A DNA stretch of 64,000 nt from Curtobacterium sp. VKM Ac-1395 (lineage in GTDB: Bacteria > Actinomycetota > Actinomycetes > Actinomycetales > Microbacteriaceae). Below the pieces are notes generated by a model. It worked only from the letters and a program-made list of their open reading frames with translations. It ran no database searches and was not told the DNA's origin. Positions within the stretch are counted from its first letter, which is position 1. The number at the start of each line of letters is the position of its first letter. Below are positions 8,288 to 17,930 of the stretch, in pieces. The DNA lies in the NCBI RefSeq assembly GCF_015350975.1, contig NZ_JADKRX010000002.1:284004-348003 (forward strand), given 5' to 3'. A program made the position numbers and the translations under genes.

Positions 8288-9439
8288 GTGCCCGCTGTGA
8301 ATCTCGGTATGCCCAAGGTCCCCGAAACCCTCGCCCCTCGCCGCAAGTCCCGCCAGATCCGGGTCGGCAAGGTGCTCGTGGGTGGCGACGCGCCCGTGTC
8401 CGTGCAGTCGATGACCACGACGCCGACCACGAACATCAACGCGACGCTCCAGCAGATCGCGGAGCTGACCGCGTCCGGCTGCGACATCGTCCGCGTGGCC
8501 GTCCCCACCCAGGACGACGCCGACGTGCTGCCGATCATCGCGAAGAAGTCGCAGATCCCCGTCATCGCGGACATCCACTTCCAGCCCAAGTACGTCTTCC
8601 AGGCGATCGACGCCGGCTGCGCCGCGGTCCGGGTGAACCCGGGCAACATCCGCAAGTTCGACGACCAGGTCGGTGCGATCGCCGCGGCGGCCAAGGCAGC
8701 GAACGTCAGCCTGCGCATCGGCGTCAACGCCGGGTCCCTCGAGCCGAGCATCATGCAGAAGTACGGCAAGGCCACGCCAGAAGCCCTGGTCGAGTCCGCC
8801 GTGTGGGAAGCCTCCCTGTTCGAGGAGCACGACTTCCACGACTTCAAGATCTCGGTCAAGCACAACGACCCGGTCATCATGGTCAAGGCCTACCGGCTGC
8901 TCGCGGAGCGTGGCGACTGGCCGCTGCACCTCGGTGTGACCGAGGCCGGCCCGGAGTTCCAGGGCACGATCAAGAGCGCCACGGCGTTCGGCATCCTGCT
9001 CGGCGAGGGCATCGGCGACACCATCCGTGTCTCCCTGTCGGCGCCCCCGGCGCTCGAGGTCAAGGTCGGTCTGCAGATCCTGCAGTCGCTCAACCTCCGC
9101 GAGCGCAAGCTCGAGATCGTCTCCTGCCCGAGCTGCGGCCGCGCACAGGTCGACGTCTACCAGCTCGCGAACGACGTCACCTCGGGGCTCGAGGGCATGA
9201 CCGTCCCGCTCCGCGTCGCCGTGATGGGCTGCGTCGTGAACGGCCCCGGTGAGGCACGGGAGGCCGACCTCGGCGTCGCGTCGGGCAACGGCAAGGGCCA
9301 GATCTTCGTGAAGGGGCAGGTCATCAAGACCGTCCCCGAGAACGAGATCGTCCAGACCCTCATCGACGAGGCCAACCGCCTGGCCGACGAGATGGGCCCA
9401 GCGGCGGGCACGGGCAAGCCGCTCGTCGTCACGTCCTAG
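8288..9439 (+). CDS. ispG: 4-hydroxy-3-methylbut-2-enyl diphosphate synthase
   Basis: This 383-residue iron-sulfur enzyme converts MEcPP to HMBPP, the penultimate MEP pathway step. The N-terminal TIM barrel starts with SVQSMTTT and carries VRVNPGNI. The C-terminal half supplies the [4Fe-4S] ligands Cys280 and Cys283 (SCPSCGR) and Cys315 ([11 protein letters not shown]), with a nearby Glu as the usual fourth ligand. Length is normal for the bacterial form. It is a single-gene unit with its own -10 and a following terminator. Confidence 0.96.
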   Translation: MPAVNLGMPKVPETLAPRRKSRQIRVGKVLVGGDAPVSVQSMTTTPTTNINATLQQIAELTASGCDIVRVAVPTQDDADVLPIIAKKSQIPVIADIHFQPKYVFQAIDAGCAAVRVNPGNIRKFDDQVGAIAAAAKAANVSLRIGVNAGSLEPSIMQKYGKATPEALVESAVWEASLFEEHDFHDFKISVKHNDPVIMVKAYRLLAERGDWPLHLGVTEAGPEFQGTIKSATAFGILLGEGIGDTIRVSLSAPPALEVKVGLQILQSLNLRERKLEIVSCPSCGRAQVDVYQLANDVTSGLEGMTVPLRVAVMGCVVNGPGEAREADLGVASGNGKGQIFVKGQVIKTVPENEIVQTLIDEANRLADEMGPAAGTGKPLVVTS

Positions 9440-9451
9440 TCGTCCACAGCC

Positions 9452-9477
9452 AGCGGGCCCGAGCGTTCGGGTCCGCT
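9452..9477 (+). terminator. Terminator hairpin after ispG
   Basis: An 11-bp stem with one G-T pair (9452-9462 with 9467-9477) and the loop gcgt lies 12 nt after the stop. Confidence 0.6.
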
Positions 9478-9486
9478 GCGCGCCGC

Positions 9487-9492
9487 TAGGCT
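9487..9492 (+). promoter_or_regulatory. -10 hexamer for proS
   Basis: TAGGCT lies 6 nt before the GTG start. Confidence 0.5.
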
Positions 9493-9498
9493 TGCGTC

Positions 9499-11250
9499 GT
9501 GGTCACACGGCTCTCGCATCTCTTCCTCCGTACGCTCCGCGACGACCCCTCCGACGCCGAGGTGACGAGCGCGAAGCTCCTCGTCCGCGCCGGGTACATC
9601 CGTCGCCAGGCCCCCGGCATCTTCGCCTGGCTGCCGCTCGGCCTCCGGGTCCGCGCGCGCATCGAGGGCATCATCCGTCAGGAGATGGAGCGCGCAGGTG
9701 CACAAGAGGTGCTGTTGCCGGCCCTCGTCCCGCGTGAGCCGTACGAGGCCACCAACCGCTGGACCGAGTACGGCGACGGCATCTTCCGACTCAAGGACCG
9801 CAAGGACGCCGACTACCTCCTCGCGCCCACGCACGAAGAGCTGTTCGCCCTGCTCGTGAAGGACCTGTACTCCTCGTACAAGGACCTCCCCGTCACGCTC
9901 TTCCAGATCCAGGACAAGTACCGCGACGAGGCCCGCCCGCGCGCCGGCCTGCTGCGTGGCCGTGAGTTCACGATGAAGGACGCCTACTCGTTCGACGTCA
10001 CCGACGAGGGGCTCGACCGCAGCTACCAGACGATGCGCGACGCCTACGAGCGCATCTTCACCCGCCTCGGCCTCGAGTACGCGATCGTCAAGGCCGACGC
10101 CGGCGCGATGGGCGGCTCGAAGTCCGAGGAGTTCCTGCACCCGATCGCCGTCGGCGAGGACACCTACGTGCGGAGCGCCGGCGGCTACGCGGCGAACGTC
10201 GAGGCCTACGTCACCGCCGTGCCCGACGCCCTGCCGATCGACGGCCAGGCGGAGCCCGTGCTGCTCCCGTCCGCCGACACCCCCACGATCCAGACGCTCG
10301 TCGACCACGCGAACCAGGTCGCCCCGCGCGACGGTGCTCCCTGGACCGCCGCGGACACCCTGAAGAACGTCGTGCTCGCGCTCACGCAGCTCGACGGCAC
10401 GCGTGAGCTCGTCGTCGTCGGGCTGCCCGGCGACCGCGACGTGGACCTCAAGCGCGCCGAGGTGGCCTTCGCCCCGGCCGAGGTCGAAGCCGCCGGCGAC
10501 GACGACTTCCGGAAGCACCGCGGCCTCGTGAAGGGCTACATCGGCCCGCAGGTGCTCGGCGCCGACAGCGCGTCCGGCATCCGCTACGTGGTCGATCCCC
10601 GCGTGGTCGACGGCACCGCGTGGCTCACCGGCGCCAACGAGCGCGGCATCCACGTCGCCGGGCTCGTCGCCGGTCGTGACTTCGTGGCCGACGGCGTCGT
10701 CGAGATCTCGGACGTCCGTGCCGGCGACCCCGCACCCGACGGCTCCGGCCCGCTCGAGATCGCCCGCGGCATGGAGATCGGGCACGTCTTCCAGCTCGGT
10801 CGGAAGTACGCCGAGGCACTCGGCCTCAAGGTGCAGGACGAGAACGGCAAGCTCGCCACCGTCACGATGGGCTCGTACGGCATCGGCGTGACGCGCATCC
10901 TCGCGATCCTCGCCGAGGCCCACAACGACGAGAAGGGCCTCGCATGGCCCAAGCACGTCGCCCCGTTCGACGTGCACGTGGTCGCGACCGGCAGGGACAC
11001 CACCGCCTACGACCTGGCGGAGTCGATCGTCGCCGAGCTCGAGGGCGACCGCTACGACGTCCTGTACGACGACCGTCCGAAGGTCTCCCCGGGCGTCAAG
11101 CTCCGCGACGCCGAGCTCCTCGGCATGCCGATCGTGGTCGTCGCGGGCCGCGGCGCAGCCGACGGCATCGTCGAGCTCTGGAACCGCGTGACCGGCGACC
11201 GCACCGAGGTGCCGGTCGCGCAGCTGCGTGAGGCCGTCAGCGCGATCTAG
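9499..11250 (+). CDS. proS: Prolyl-tRNA synthetase, bacterial type
   Basis: This 583-residue class II synthetase charges tRNA-Pro. The N-terminus ([26 protein letters not shown]) and [25 protein letters not shown] carry class II motifs 1-2, and GIGVTR is motif 3. A YbaK-like editing insertion, which removes mischarged alanine, occupies roughly residues 220-400. The C-terminal anticodon-binding domain runs from about 490. Length matches the long bacterial type. A 20-bp-stem terminator ends the unit. The rimP gene often found between proS and nusA is not here. Confidence 0.96.
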   Translation: MVTRLSHLFLRTLRDDPSDAEVTSAKLLVRAGYIRRQAPGIFAWLPLGLRVRARIEGIIRQEMERAGAQEVLLPALVPREPYEATNRWTEYGDGIFRLKDRKDADYLLAPTHEELFALLVKDLYSSYKDLPVTLFQIQDKYRDEARPRAGLLRGREFTMKDAYSFDVTDEGLDRSYQTMRDAYERIFTRLGLEYAIVKADAGAMGGSKSEEFLHPIAVGEDTYVRSAGGYAANVEAYVTAVPDALPIDGQAEPVLLPSADTPTIQTLVDHANQVAPRDGAPWTAADTLKNVVLALTQLDGTRELVVVGLPGDRDVDLKRAEVAFAPAEVEAAGDDDFRKHRGLVKGYIGPQVLGADSASGIRYVVDPRVVDGTAWLTGANERGIHVAGLVAGRDFVADGVVEISDVRAGDPAPDGSGPLEIARGMEIGHVFQLGRKYAEALGLKVQDENGKLATVTMGSYGIGVTRILAILAEAHNDEKGLAWPKHVAPFDVHVVATGRDTTAYDLAESIVAELEGDRYDVLYDDRPKVSPGVKLRDAELLGMPIVVVAGRGAADGIVELWNRVTGDRTEVPVAQLREAVSAI

Positions 11251-11284
11251 CGGCGCACGCCAGCCCTGGTCGCGACCAGGACAC

Positions 11285-11326
11285 GGACGGGAGGCCCGGT
11301 GCCAGCTGGCACCGGGCCTCCCGTCC
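11285..11326 (+). terminator. Terminator after proS, perfect palindrome
   Basis: A 42-base perfect inverted repeat. Its arms start with ggacgggaggcccggtgc, and the same 18-base core forms the terminator after trpA at 61903-61960. Confidence 0.8.
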
Positions 11327-11418
11327 GGTGCGGCCGGGGTGCCGTCGGCGCGTCGTCCCGGAACCGGCGGCGTGCGCCCACCGTCCGTACCGGCGCAGGT
11401 GGGCGACCCGCAGTGCGG

Positions 11419-11424
11419 TAGTCT
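11419..11424 (+). promoter_or_regulatory. -10 hexamer for nusA
   Basis: TAGTCT lies about 63 nt before the nusA GTG. Unlike most starts here it predicts a leader of about 57 nt, and ggagg at 11477-11481 serves as the ribosome binding site. Confidence 0.45.
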
Positions 11425-11487
11425 GGACGCCGACTTCTGCGCGGTTCCAGTGTGCAGGAGCGACTCATCTGAATACGGAGGCCCTCG

Positions 11488-12480
11488 GTGAAGATCGATC
11501 TCGCAGTCCTGCGACTCATGGAGCGTGAACGGGAGATCCCGTTCGAAGAACTCGTCCAGATCATCGAGTCGGCCATCCTCACGGCCTACCACAAGCACAC
11601 CGACGAGAACGGCGAGCCGGCCGACGCACAGTCCCGCGTCGAGCTCGACCGCAAGTCCGGTGAGGTCAGCGTCTTCGTGCCGGAGCGCGACGACGAGGGC
11701 ACCGTCATCGGCGAAGCCGTCGACCAGCCGAGCGACTTCGGTCGCATCGCGGCGTTCGCGGCGAAGCAGGTCATCAACCAGCGCCTGCGTGACATCGGGG
11801 ACGACAAGATCCTCGGCCAGTTCCGCGGGAAGGAAGGCGACATCGTCGCCGGTGTGGTCCAGCAGGGCCCGAACCCGAAGATGGTGCACGTCGACCTCGG
11901 CACCGTCGAGGCGATCCTGCCGCCCGAGGAGCAGGTGCCGGGGGAGTCCTACACGCACGGCTCGCGCATCCGCGTGTACGTGACGAGCGTCGGCCGCGGC
12001 CACAAGGGCCCGCAGATCATCGTCTCCCGTACCCACCCGGGTCTGGTGCGCAAGCTGTTCGCCCTCGAGGTCCCCGAGATCGCGTCCGGCGTGGTGGAGA
12101 TCACCTCGCTCGCCCGCGAGGCCGGTCACCGCACGAAGCTCGCCGTCAAGGCGAACGAGCCCGGCGTGAACGCCAAGGGTGCCTGCATCGGTGAGCTCGG
12201 CGCCCGCGTGCGTGCCGTGACGACCGAGCTCGGTGCCGAGAAGATCGACATCGTCGACTGGTCCTCGGACCTGGCGACCTTCGTGGCCAGCGCGCTGTCG
12301 CCGGCGAAGGTGACGAGCGCGTTCGTGCTCGACGCCTCGACGAAGGCCGTCCGCGCCCTCGTGCCGGACTACCAGCTGTCGCTCGCGATCGGCAAGGAAG
12401 GGCAGAACGCCCGCCTCGCCGCCAAGCTGACCGGTGCGCGCATCGACATCCAGCCGGATTCGATCCTCGACGAGGACTGA
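11488..12480 (+). CDS. nusA: Transcription termination/antitermination factor NusA
   Basis: This 330-residue protein binds RNA polymerase and nascent RNA, and tunes pausing, termination and rRNA antitermination. The N-terminal domain (to about 115) binds polymerase. An S1 domain follows (KEGDIVAGVVQQGPN onward), then two KH domains ending in LSLAIGKEGQNARLAAKLTG. The E. coli-type acidic C-terminal repeats are absent, as usual in actinobacteria. The last codons are partly duplicated just after the stop codon. It begins the nusA-ylxR-infB-rbfA block. Confidence 0.96.
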   Translation: MKIDLAVLRLMEREREIPFEELVQIIESAILTAYHKHTDENGEPADAQSRVELDRKSGEVSVFVPERDDEGTVIGEAVDQPSDFGRIAAFAAKQVINQRLRDIGDDKILGQFRGKEGDIVAGVVQQGPNPKMVHVDLGTVEAILPPEEQVPGESYTHGSRIRVYVTSVGRGHKGPQIIVSRTHPGLVRKLFALEVPEIASGVVEITSLAREAGHRTKLAVKANEPGVNAKGACIGELGARVRAVTTELGAEKIDIVDWSSDLATFVASALSPAKVTSAFVLDASTKAVRALVPDYQLSLAIGKEGQNARLAAKLTGARIDIQPDSILDED

Positions 12481-12530
12481 GGATCGACATCCAGGCAGGT
12501 CGTCGAGGCTCGATCCTCGACGAGGACTGA
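12442..12530 (+). repeat. Partial tandem duplication of the nusA 3' end
   Basis: atcgacatccag occurs at 12442-12453 and again at 12483-12494. cgatcctcgacgaggactga, the last codons of nusA with the stop, occurs at 12461-12480 and again at 12511-12530. The second copy is not in a recognised gene. Confidence 0.85.
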
Positions 12531-12620
12531 GACCGGAACTGAGCAGCGGAACCGGCGTTTCGCTCGTGGCGAGGCCCCTCCGGGCGCGCCGGATCGCGGT
12601 CGTCGGAGGCAGGGAGTAGA

Positions 12621-12959
12621 GTGGTCGCCGTCAGAACGTGCATCGGCAGTCGCCGTCGCGCACCCCGATCCTCCCTCCTCCGAGTCGTCGCCCTGGGCGA
12701 AGGCCTCGTGGTGGCGGATCCGAAGGCAGTCATGCCGGGCCGGGGGGCGTGGCTCACACCGACCGTCGAAGCGTACGAACTGGCCGTCAAGCGCCGGGCT
12801 TTCCGCCGGGCGCTGCGGCTGGGACGTGAACCGGACACGTCTGCGGTGCTCGAGTACCTGCGGCGTCTGCCCGAAGTGGAACCCATCCACGAGCGGCAGA
12901 TCGACGCGGACGAGCGCACGGACACGACAGAACAGGCTGAACGGCTTATGGACAACTGA
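12621..12959 (+). CDS. YlxR family (DUF448) RNA-binding protein
   Basis: This 112-residue basic protein sits between nusA and infB, the normal place for YlxR. RTCIGSR near the start corresponds to the family motif RxCxGCR, with Ser in place of the second Cys. GRGAWLTP and AVKRRAFRRALR follow. Members bind RNA and have been linked to RNase P or transcription control. The GTG was chosen for the preceding agggag at 12611-12616. A TAGAGT hexamer overlaps this start, and its significance is unclear. Confidence 0.85.
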   Translation: MVAVRTCIGSRRRAPRSSLLRVVALGEGLVVADPKAVMPGRGAWLTPTVEAYELAVKRRAFRRALRLGREPDTSAVLEYLRRLPEVEPIHERQIDADERTDTTEQAERLMDN

Positions 12960-13033
12960 TGAGCGGCTCGAAATGAGACCCATCATCCAGTGAGTCCTGC
13001 CCCTTGACGGGGTGGGACCCGTGAAGGAGAACA

Positions 13034-15865
13034 GTGGCGAAACCACGCGTACACGAGATCGCAAGCGAACTCGGCGTCGACAGCAAGACCGCACTCGAGA
13101 AGCTCAAGGAGCTTGGCGAATTCGTCAAGGGACCGAGCTCGAGCGTGGAACCCCCCGTGGCACGGAAGCTCCGTGCTGCCCTGCAGGCCGAGAGCGCAGC
13201 AGCGTCCTCGAAGCCCGCCGCAGCCCCCGCCCCCGCGGCGGCATCGGCTGCGCCCAAGCCCGGTGGCCCGAAGCCCGGACCGAAGCGTCCCGCGCCGGCC
13301 CCGGAGCCCGAAGCCCCCGTGCGGCAGCCCGAGGAGTCCGACGTGCCCGTCACGCCGGCACCGAAGTCCGTCGCGCAGCGTCAGGCTGAAGCTGAGGCTG
13401 CCCGCAAGGCCAAGGAAGCCGAGAAGGCCGCCGAGTCGACGGGTGAGTCGTCGTCGACCGATGACGCCCCCAAGAACGACGCCGTCAAGCCGGGCAGCGC
13501 CAAGCCGTCCGCAGCCGGTCCCAAGCCGGGTGGCCCGAAGCCGGGTGCCCGTCCCGGCAACAACCCCTACGCGTCGAACCAGGGCATGGGCTCGCGCCCG
13601 CCGCGCCCCGGCAACAACCCCTTCGCGTCGAACCAGGGCATGGGACAGCGTCCCGCCGGTGCTCCCGGTGCCGCTGGTGGGTCGGGCATCCCCCGCCCGC
13701 AGCCCCCGCGTCCGGGCGCACCCCGCCCGGGTGCTCCGCGTCCGGGTGGTCCCGGTCAGGCCAACCGTCCCAACGGCTTCGGGCAGCGCCCGGGCCAGGG
13801 CGGCGGCGGTCGTGGCGGCCCCGGTGGCGCACGTCCGGGTGCCGGTGGCGCCGGTGGCGGATTCCCGCGTCCGGCGTTCAGCGGCCCGCGTCCCGCCGGT
13901 GGCGGCGGCCGTGGTCGTGGCCCCGGTGGCGGTACCGCAGGTGCCTTCGGTCGCGGTGGCGGCAAGAGCCGTGCCCGCAAGTCGAAGCGGACGAAGCGCG
14001 CCGAGTACGAGATGCGGCAGGCGCCGTCGCTCGGCGGCGTGCAGGTCCCTCGTGGCGACGGCAACACGGTCATCCGTCTCCGTCGTGGTGCGAGCATCTC
14101 GGACTTCGCGGACAAGATCGACGCGAGCCCCGGCAACCTGGTGACGGTGCTGTTCCACCTCGGTGAGATGGCGACCGCGACCGAGTCCCTGGACGAGGCC
14201 ACCTTCGAGGTCCTCGGCGAGGAGCTCGGCTACCGCATCCAGGTCGTCTCGCCCGAGGACGAGGACCGCGAGCTCCTCGAGGGCTTCGACATCGACATCG
14301 ACGCCGAGTACGCCGACGAGGACGACTCCGTCCTGCAGCAGCGTCCCCCGGTCGTCACCGTCATGGGTCACGTCGACCACGGCAAGACCCGCCTGCTCGA
14401 CGCCATCCGCAACTCCAAGGTGGTCGAGGGCGAAGCCGGCGGCATCACGCAGCACATCGGTGCGTACCAGATCGTCGCGCAGCACGAGGGCATCGACCGT
14501 CCGATCACGTTCATCGACACCCCCGGTCACGAGGCCTTCACCGCCATGCGTGCCCGTGGTGCGCAGGTGACGGACATCGCGATCCTGGTGGTCGCGGCGG
14601 ACGACGGCATCATGCCGCAGACGATCGAGGCCCTGAACCACGCGCAGTCGGCGAACGTGCCGATCGTCGTCGCGGTCAACAAGATCGACAAGGACGGCGC
14701 CAACCCGGCGAAGGTCCGCCAGCAGCTCACCGAGTACAACCTGGTGGCCGAGGAGTACGGCGGCGACGTCATGTTCGTCGACGTCTCCGCGCGGCAGAAC
14801 ATCGGCATCCAGGACCTCCTGGACGCCGTGCTGCTCACCGCTGACGCCGGGCTCGACCTGCGTGCGAACCCCGACAAGGACGCCCGCGGTGTCGCGATCG
14901 AAGCGCGCCTGGACAAGGGCCGCGGCGCCGTCGCGACCGTGCTCATCCAGTCCGGCACGCTCCACGTCGGTGACGCCATCGTGGCGGGCACGGCCTACGG
15001 CCGCGTCCGTGCGATGACCGACGAGGACGGCAACCCGGTCTCGGCCGCCACGCCGAGCCGCCCGGTGCAGGTCCAGGGTCTGTCCTCGGTGCCCCGCGCC
15101 GGTGACACCTTCCTGGTCACGGAGGAAGACCGTACGGCCCGTCAGATCGCTGAGAAGCGTGAAGCGGCCGAGCGCAACGCCCAGCTGGCCAAGGCCCGCA
15201 AGCGCATCTCGCTCGAGGACTTCACCCGTGCACTCGAAGAGGGCAAGGTCGACTCGCTCAACCTCATCATCAAGGGTGACGTCTCCGGTGCCGTCGAGGC
15301 ACTCGAGCAGTCGCTCCTCGACATCGAGGTGGACGACAGCGTCCAGCTGCGCATCCTGCACCGCGGTGTGGGTGCGATCACCGAGTCGGACATCGACCTC
15401 GCCACGATCGACAACGCCATCGTCATCGGCTTCAACGTCCGCCCGGACGTCAAGGCCCGTGAGCGTGCGGCGCGTGAAGGCATCGACGTCCGGTTCTACT
15501 CGGTCATCTACAACGCACTCGAGGACATCGAGCAGTCCCTCAAGGGCATGCTCAAGCCCGAGTACGAAGAGGTGCAGTCCGGTGTCGCCGAGATCCGCGA
15601 GGTCTTCCGGTCCTCGAAGTTCGGCAACATCGCGGGTGTCATCGTCCGCTCCGGCACGATCACGCGCAACGCCAAGGCGCGCGTCATCCGTGACGGTGTG
15701 GTCCTGGCCGACGGACTGGCGATCGAGTCGCTCCGTCGCTTCAAGGACGACGTCACCGAGGTCCGCACGGACTACGAGGCCGGCATCGGTCTCGGCAAGT
15801 TCAACGACATCCAGCCCGGCGACGAGATCGAGACCACCGAGCTCGTCGAGAAGCCGCGCGACTGA
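13034..15865 (+). CDS. infB: Translation initiation factor IF-2
   Basis: This 943-residue GTPase delivers fMet-tRNA to the 30S subunit. A short IF2_N helix region ([18 protein letters not shown]) is followed by a linker of about 280 residues very rich in Pro, Gly, Ala and Arg, with repeated [20 protein letters not shown] units, typical of actinobacteria. The G domain has GHVDHGKT at 445-452, DTPGHE and NKID. Domains II-IV follow. GTG start with gaaggaga 3 nt upstream. A 14-bp-stem terminator follows the stop. Confidence 0.97.
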   Translation: MAKPRVHEIASELGVDSKTALEKLKELGEFVKGPSSSVEPPVARKLRAALQAESAAASSKPAAAPAPAAASAAPKPGGPKPGPKRPAPAPEPEAPVRQPEESDVPVTPAPKSVAQRQAEAEAARKAKEAEKAAESTGESSSTDDAPKNDAVKPGSAKPSAAGPKPGGPKPGARPGNNPYASNQGMGSRPPRPGNNPFASNQGMGQRPAGAPGAAGGSGIPRPQPPRPGAPRPGAPRPGGPGQANRPNGFGQRPGQGGGGRGGPGGARPGAGGAGGGFPRPAFSGPRPAGGGGRGRGPGGGTAGAFGRGGGKSRARKSKRTKRAEYEMRQAPSLGGVQVPRGDGNTVIRLRRGASISDFADKIDASPGNLVTVLFHLGEMATATESLDEATFEVLGEELGYRIQVVSPEDEDRELLEGFDIDIDAEYADEDDSVLQQRPPVVTVMGHVDHGKTRLLDAIRNSKVVEGEAGGITQHIGAYQIVAQHEGIDRPITFIDTPGHEAFTAMRARGAQVTDIAILVVAADDGIMPQTIEALNHAQSANVPIVVAVNKIDKDGANPAKVRQQLTEYNLVAEEYGGDVMFVDVSARQNIGIQDLLDAVLLTADAGLDLRANPDKDARGVAIEARLDKGRGAVATVLIQSGTLHVGDAIVAGTAYGRVRAMTDEDGNPVSAATPSRPVQVQGLSSVPRAGDTFLVTEEDRTARQIAEKREAAERNAQLAKARKRISLEDFTRALEEGKVDSLNLIIKGDVSGAVEALEQSLLDIEVDDSVQLRILHRGVGAITESDIDLATIDNAIVIGFNVRPDVKARERAAREGIDVRFYSVIYNALEDIEQSLKGMLKPEYEEVQSGVAEIREVFRSSKFGNIAGVIVRSGTITRNAKARVIRDGVVLADGLAIESLRRFKDDVTEVRTDYEAGIGLGKFNDIQPGDEIETTELVEKPRD

Positions 15866-15880
15866 TCGTGTGACCACCCG

Positions 15881-15912
15881 AGCCCCGGCCTCCCTCACGG
15901 GAGGCCGGGGCT
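15881..15912 (+). terminator. Terminator after infB
   Basis: A perfect 14-bp stem (15881-15894 with 15899-15912) with the tetraloop tcac. It stands before rbfA, so it would attenuate read-through into it. Confidence 0.7.
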
Positions 15913-15977
15913 CACCCCGTTCGACCAGGAACCACCCGCGGGACGCTCCGTCCCGCCCCTGCCTCAGGAGGCACCCC

Positions 15978-16439
15978 ATGGCTGACCCGCAGCGCGCACG
16001 CAAGATGGCCGACCGCATCAAGGAGGTGGTCGCACGCCGCATCGACAAGGGCCTGCGGGACCCGCGCCTCGGCTTCGTGACGATCACCGACGTCCGGGTG
16101 ACCGGTGACCTGCAGCACGCCTCGATCTTCTACACGGTGTACGGCACCGACGAGGAGCGCGCCGACTCCGCTGCGGCACTGAAGGCCGCCACCGGGCTGC
16201 TCCGTTCCGAGGTCGGCAAGAACATCACCGCGCGGCTCACCCCGTCGCTCGAGTTCATCGCCGACGCCCTGCCCGACACCTCCGCGCACCTCGAGGACCT
16301 GCTCGTGCAGGCCCAGATGCGCGACGAGCAGGTCCGCGCAGCAGCCGAGGGCGCCGTGTACGCCGGCGATGCCGACCCGTACAAGCACGACGACGAGGAC
16401 GACGACACCGAGTCCGACGAGGACCCGACGCGCGCCTGA
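15978..16439 (+). CDS. rbfA: Ribosome-binding factor A
   Basis: This 153-residue protein helps mature the 16S rRNA 5' end in the 30S subunit. The KH-like fold is visible from MADPQRARKMADRIKEVVARRI through DPRLGFVTITDVRVTGDLQHA and SEVGKNITARLTPSLEF. The last 20 residues are an acidic Asp/Glu tail. Good aggaggc at 15966-15972 before the ATG. It is convergent with mutY. Confidence 0.95.
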   Translation: MADPQRARKMADRIKEVVARRIDKGLRDPRLGFVTITDVRVTGDLQHASIFYTVYGTDEERADSAAALKAATGLLRSEVGKNITARLTPSLEFIADALPDTSAHLEDLLVQAQMRDEQVRAAAEGAVYAGDADPYKHDDEDDDTESDEDPTRA

Positions 16440-16444
16440 GTCGT

Positions 16445-16482
16445 CGACGCGGCACGCTCCACGTCGAGACCGACGTCCGCGT
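16445..16482. terminator. Possible shared terminator between rbfA and mutY
   Basis: gacgcgg (16445-16451) can pair with ccgcgtc (16476-16482) around a 24-nt loop in the convergent gap. The stem is weak. Confidence 0.25.
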
Positions 16483-16500
16483 CGGGACCGTCGTCGCGCG

Positions 16501-17439
16501 TCAGGACTGCGGGAGCCGGTAGCCGCTCGCGTCGTCGCCCTCCGCGAGGCCGTCGCGCAGGAGCGACGCGAGCGCCCGGTCCCGCTGGTCGGCGTCCGGC
16601 CAGACCATCGCGATCTCGTCCGGCGTGACCGGCACGTCACTCGCGCGGAGTTCGGCCATGACCAGCCCGCGCACCTGGCGGTCGCTCCCGGCGAACGCCG
16701 CCTGCCGTGGTGCCCGCGGACCCTCGTGCTCCGGGTAGCCCGCCGCACGCCAGGCGCACCGGTCCGCGATCGGGCAGGCGTCGCACGCGGGGGAGCGGGA
16801 CACGCACACGAGCGCCCCGAGCTCCATCACCGCCGCGTTGGTCGCGGCAGCGTCGTCGCGGTCGTCCGGCAGCACCGCCGCCATCAGCGGCAGGTCCTTC
16901 TTCGCGTTCGCCGGGCCGGGCTGCCCCTCGCCGAGCAGTGCCCGGGCGAGCACCCGCCGGACGTTGACGTCCACGACGGGGTGCCGGTCCCCGTAGGCGA
17001 AGACCGCCACGGCCCTGGCGGTGTAGTCGCCGATGCCGGGCAGTGCCAGCAGGGCGTCGACGTCCCGCGGGACCACGTTGTCGTGCTGCTCGGCGATCAC
17101 CGTCGCCGCCGCGTGCAGCGCGAGTGCGCGCCGCGGGTAGCCGAGCCGGTCCCAGGCACGCACCGCTTCCGCCGGAGGGGAGTCCGCGAGATCGCGAGGC
17201 GTCGGCCACCGGGTGAGCCACGCCTCCAGTCGGGGGACCACGCGCGCGACCTGTGTCTGCTGCAGCATGATCTCGCTGACGAGGGTGCCCCACGCCGGGA
17301 AACCGGGCCGACGCCATGGCAGGTCGCGCGCCTCGGCGCGGAACCACGCGATCAGCGGGGTCGCGATGTCGGGTCGGGGGGCGTCCTGTGGACGGTCACC
17401 GCTGTCCACAACCGGGTGGGAGGCTCCGCTCGCGTTCAC
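16501..17439 (-). CDS. mutY: A/G-specific adenine glycosylase
   Basis: This 312-residue base-excision repair enzyme removes adenine mispaired with 8-oxoguanine. The first catalytic residue is Glu56 in SEIMLQQTQV. The HhH motif is LPGIGDYTARAV, with Asp157 in VVDVNVRRVL. The [4Fe-4S] ligands are Cys212, Cys219, Cys222 and Cys228 (C-x6-C-x2-C-x5-C). The C-terminal NUDIX-like 8-oxoG-recognition domain is short or absent. The second of two adjacent GTG codons is preferred because TAGGCT ends exactly 6 nt upstream. The gene diverges from the kinase-like gene through overlapping promoters. Confidence 0.92.
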   Translation of the reverse strand: MNASGASHPVVDSGDRPQDAPRPDIATPLIAWFRAEARDLPWRRPGFPAWGTLVSEIMLQQTQVARVVPRLEAWLTRWPTPRDLADSPPAEAVRAWDRLGYPRRALALHAAATVIAEQHDNVVPRDVDALLALPGIGDYTARAVAVFAYGDRHPVVDVNVRRVLARALLGEGQPGPANAKKDLPLMAAVLPDDRDDAAATNAAVMELGALVCVSRSPACDACPIADRCAWRAAGYPEHEGPRAPRQAAFAGSDRQVRGLVMAELRASDVPVTPDEIAMVWPDADQRDRALASLLRDGLAEGDDASGYRLPQS

Positions 17440-17445
17440 CACGAC

Positions 17446-17451
17446 AGCCTA
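17446..17451 (-). promoter_or_regulatory. -10 hexamer for mutY
   Basis: TAGGCT on the minus strand. Its first two bases (17450-17451) are the same base pairs as the first two of the opposing TACGGT. Confidence 0.45.
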
Positions 17452-17455
17452 CGGT
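17450..17455 (+). promoter_or_regulatory. -10 hexamer for the kinase-like gene
   Basis: TACGGT lies 6 nt before the ATG at 17462 and shares TA with the mutY -10 on the other strand. Confidence 0.45.
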
Positions 17456-17461
17456 GGGTGC

Positions 17462-17908
17462 ATGGCACGCTGGGCACCCGAAGAGACCGACACGATGGCC
17501 GCGATCGCTGCGGAGGTGATCGCACAGGTCGGCACGAACCGCACCGTCGTCGGCATCGACGGCCAGGACGGCACCGACCTCGAGCACGTGGCCGCCGCAC
17601 TCGTCGCGGGGTTCGAGCAGCACGGCATCTCCGCGATGGCCGCAGCGGCTCCCTCCTCCGACGTCGACGTGCTGCGCAGCGACCTCGTCGCGCCGTTCCG
17701 CACGACCGGTGCCGGTGACGGCGTCCTCGTCGTGCACGGCCACGGGGTGCTCGGGCATGGTGCTCGCGCACTCTGGCGCTGGTCGATGTGGGTCGAGCAG
17801 GAGTCCGGTCGGCTCGAGCGTCGCGCCGACGTGAAGATCGCCGCCTCGGCGGTGCTCGACGTCACCGACCCGGAGCACCCCCGGCGCGAGTGGAACGACG
17901 CCTGCTGA
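17462..17908 (+). CDS. Uridine-kinase-like protein with degenerate P-loop
   Basis: This 148-residue protein looks like a shrunken P-loop nucleoside kinase. Residues 31-39 read GIDGQDGTD where a kinase would have GIDGxxGxGKT, so the lysine is missing. LRSDLVAPFR, GVLVVHGHGVLGHGARALWRWSMW and the end DPEHPRREWNDAC recall the middle and tail of actinobacterial uridine-kinase-like proteins. It is therefore probably not a kinase and may bind a nucleotide or a protein partner. This relationship is a judgement from motif pattern only. It is followed 22 nt later by truB, which has its own -10. Confidence 0.6.
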   Translation: MARWAPEETDTMAAIAAEVIAQVGTNRTVVGIDGQDGTDLEHVAAALVAGFEQHGISAMAAAAPSSDVDVLRSDLVAPFRTTGAGDGVLVVHGHGVLGHGARALWRWSMWVEQESGRLERRADVKIAASAVLDVTDPEHPRREWNDAC

Positions 17909-17918
17909 CGGGCGCTGC

Positions 17919-17924
17919 TACTCT
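17919..17924 (+). promoter_or_regulatory. -10 hexamer for truB
   Basis: TACTCT lies 6 nt before the GTG. Confidence 0.45.
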
Positions 17925-17930
17925 CCTCGG

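Noticed and set aside
9436..12129. Large minus-strand frame opposite proS and nusA
   Set aside because: It is antisense to two conserved genes, rich in Asp/Gly/Arg/Val, and has no motif or plausible start.
12434..12619. Short frame over the nusA end and the duplicated tail
   Set aside because: It overlaps nusA in another frame, has no ribosome binding site and its product has no recognisable features.
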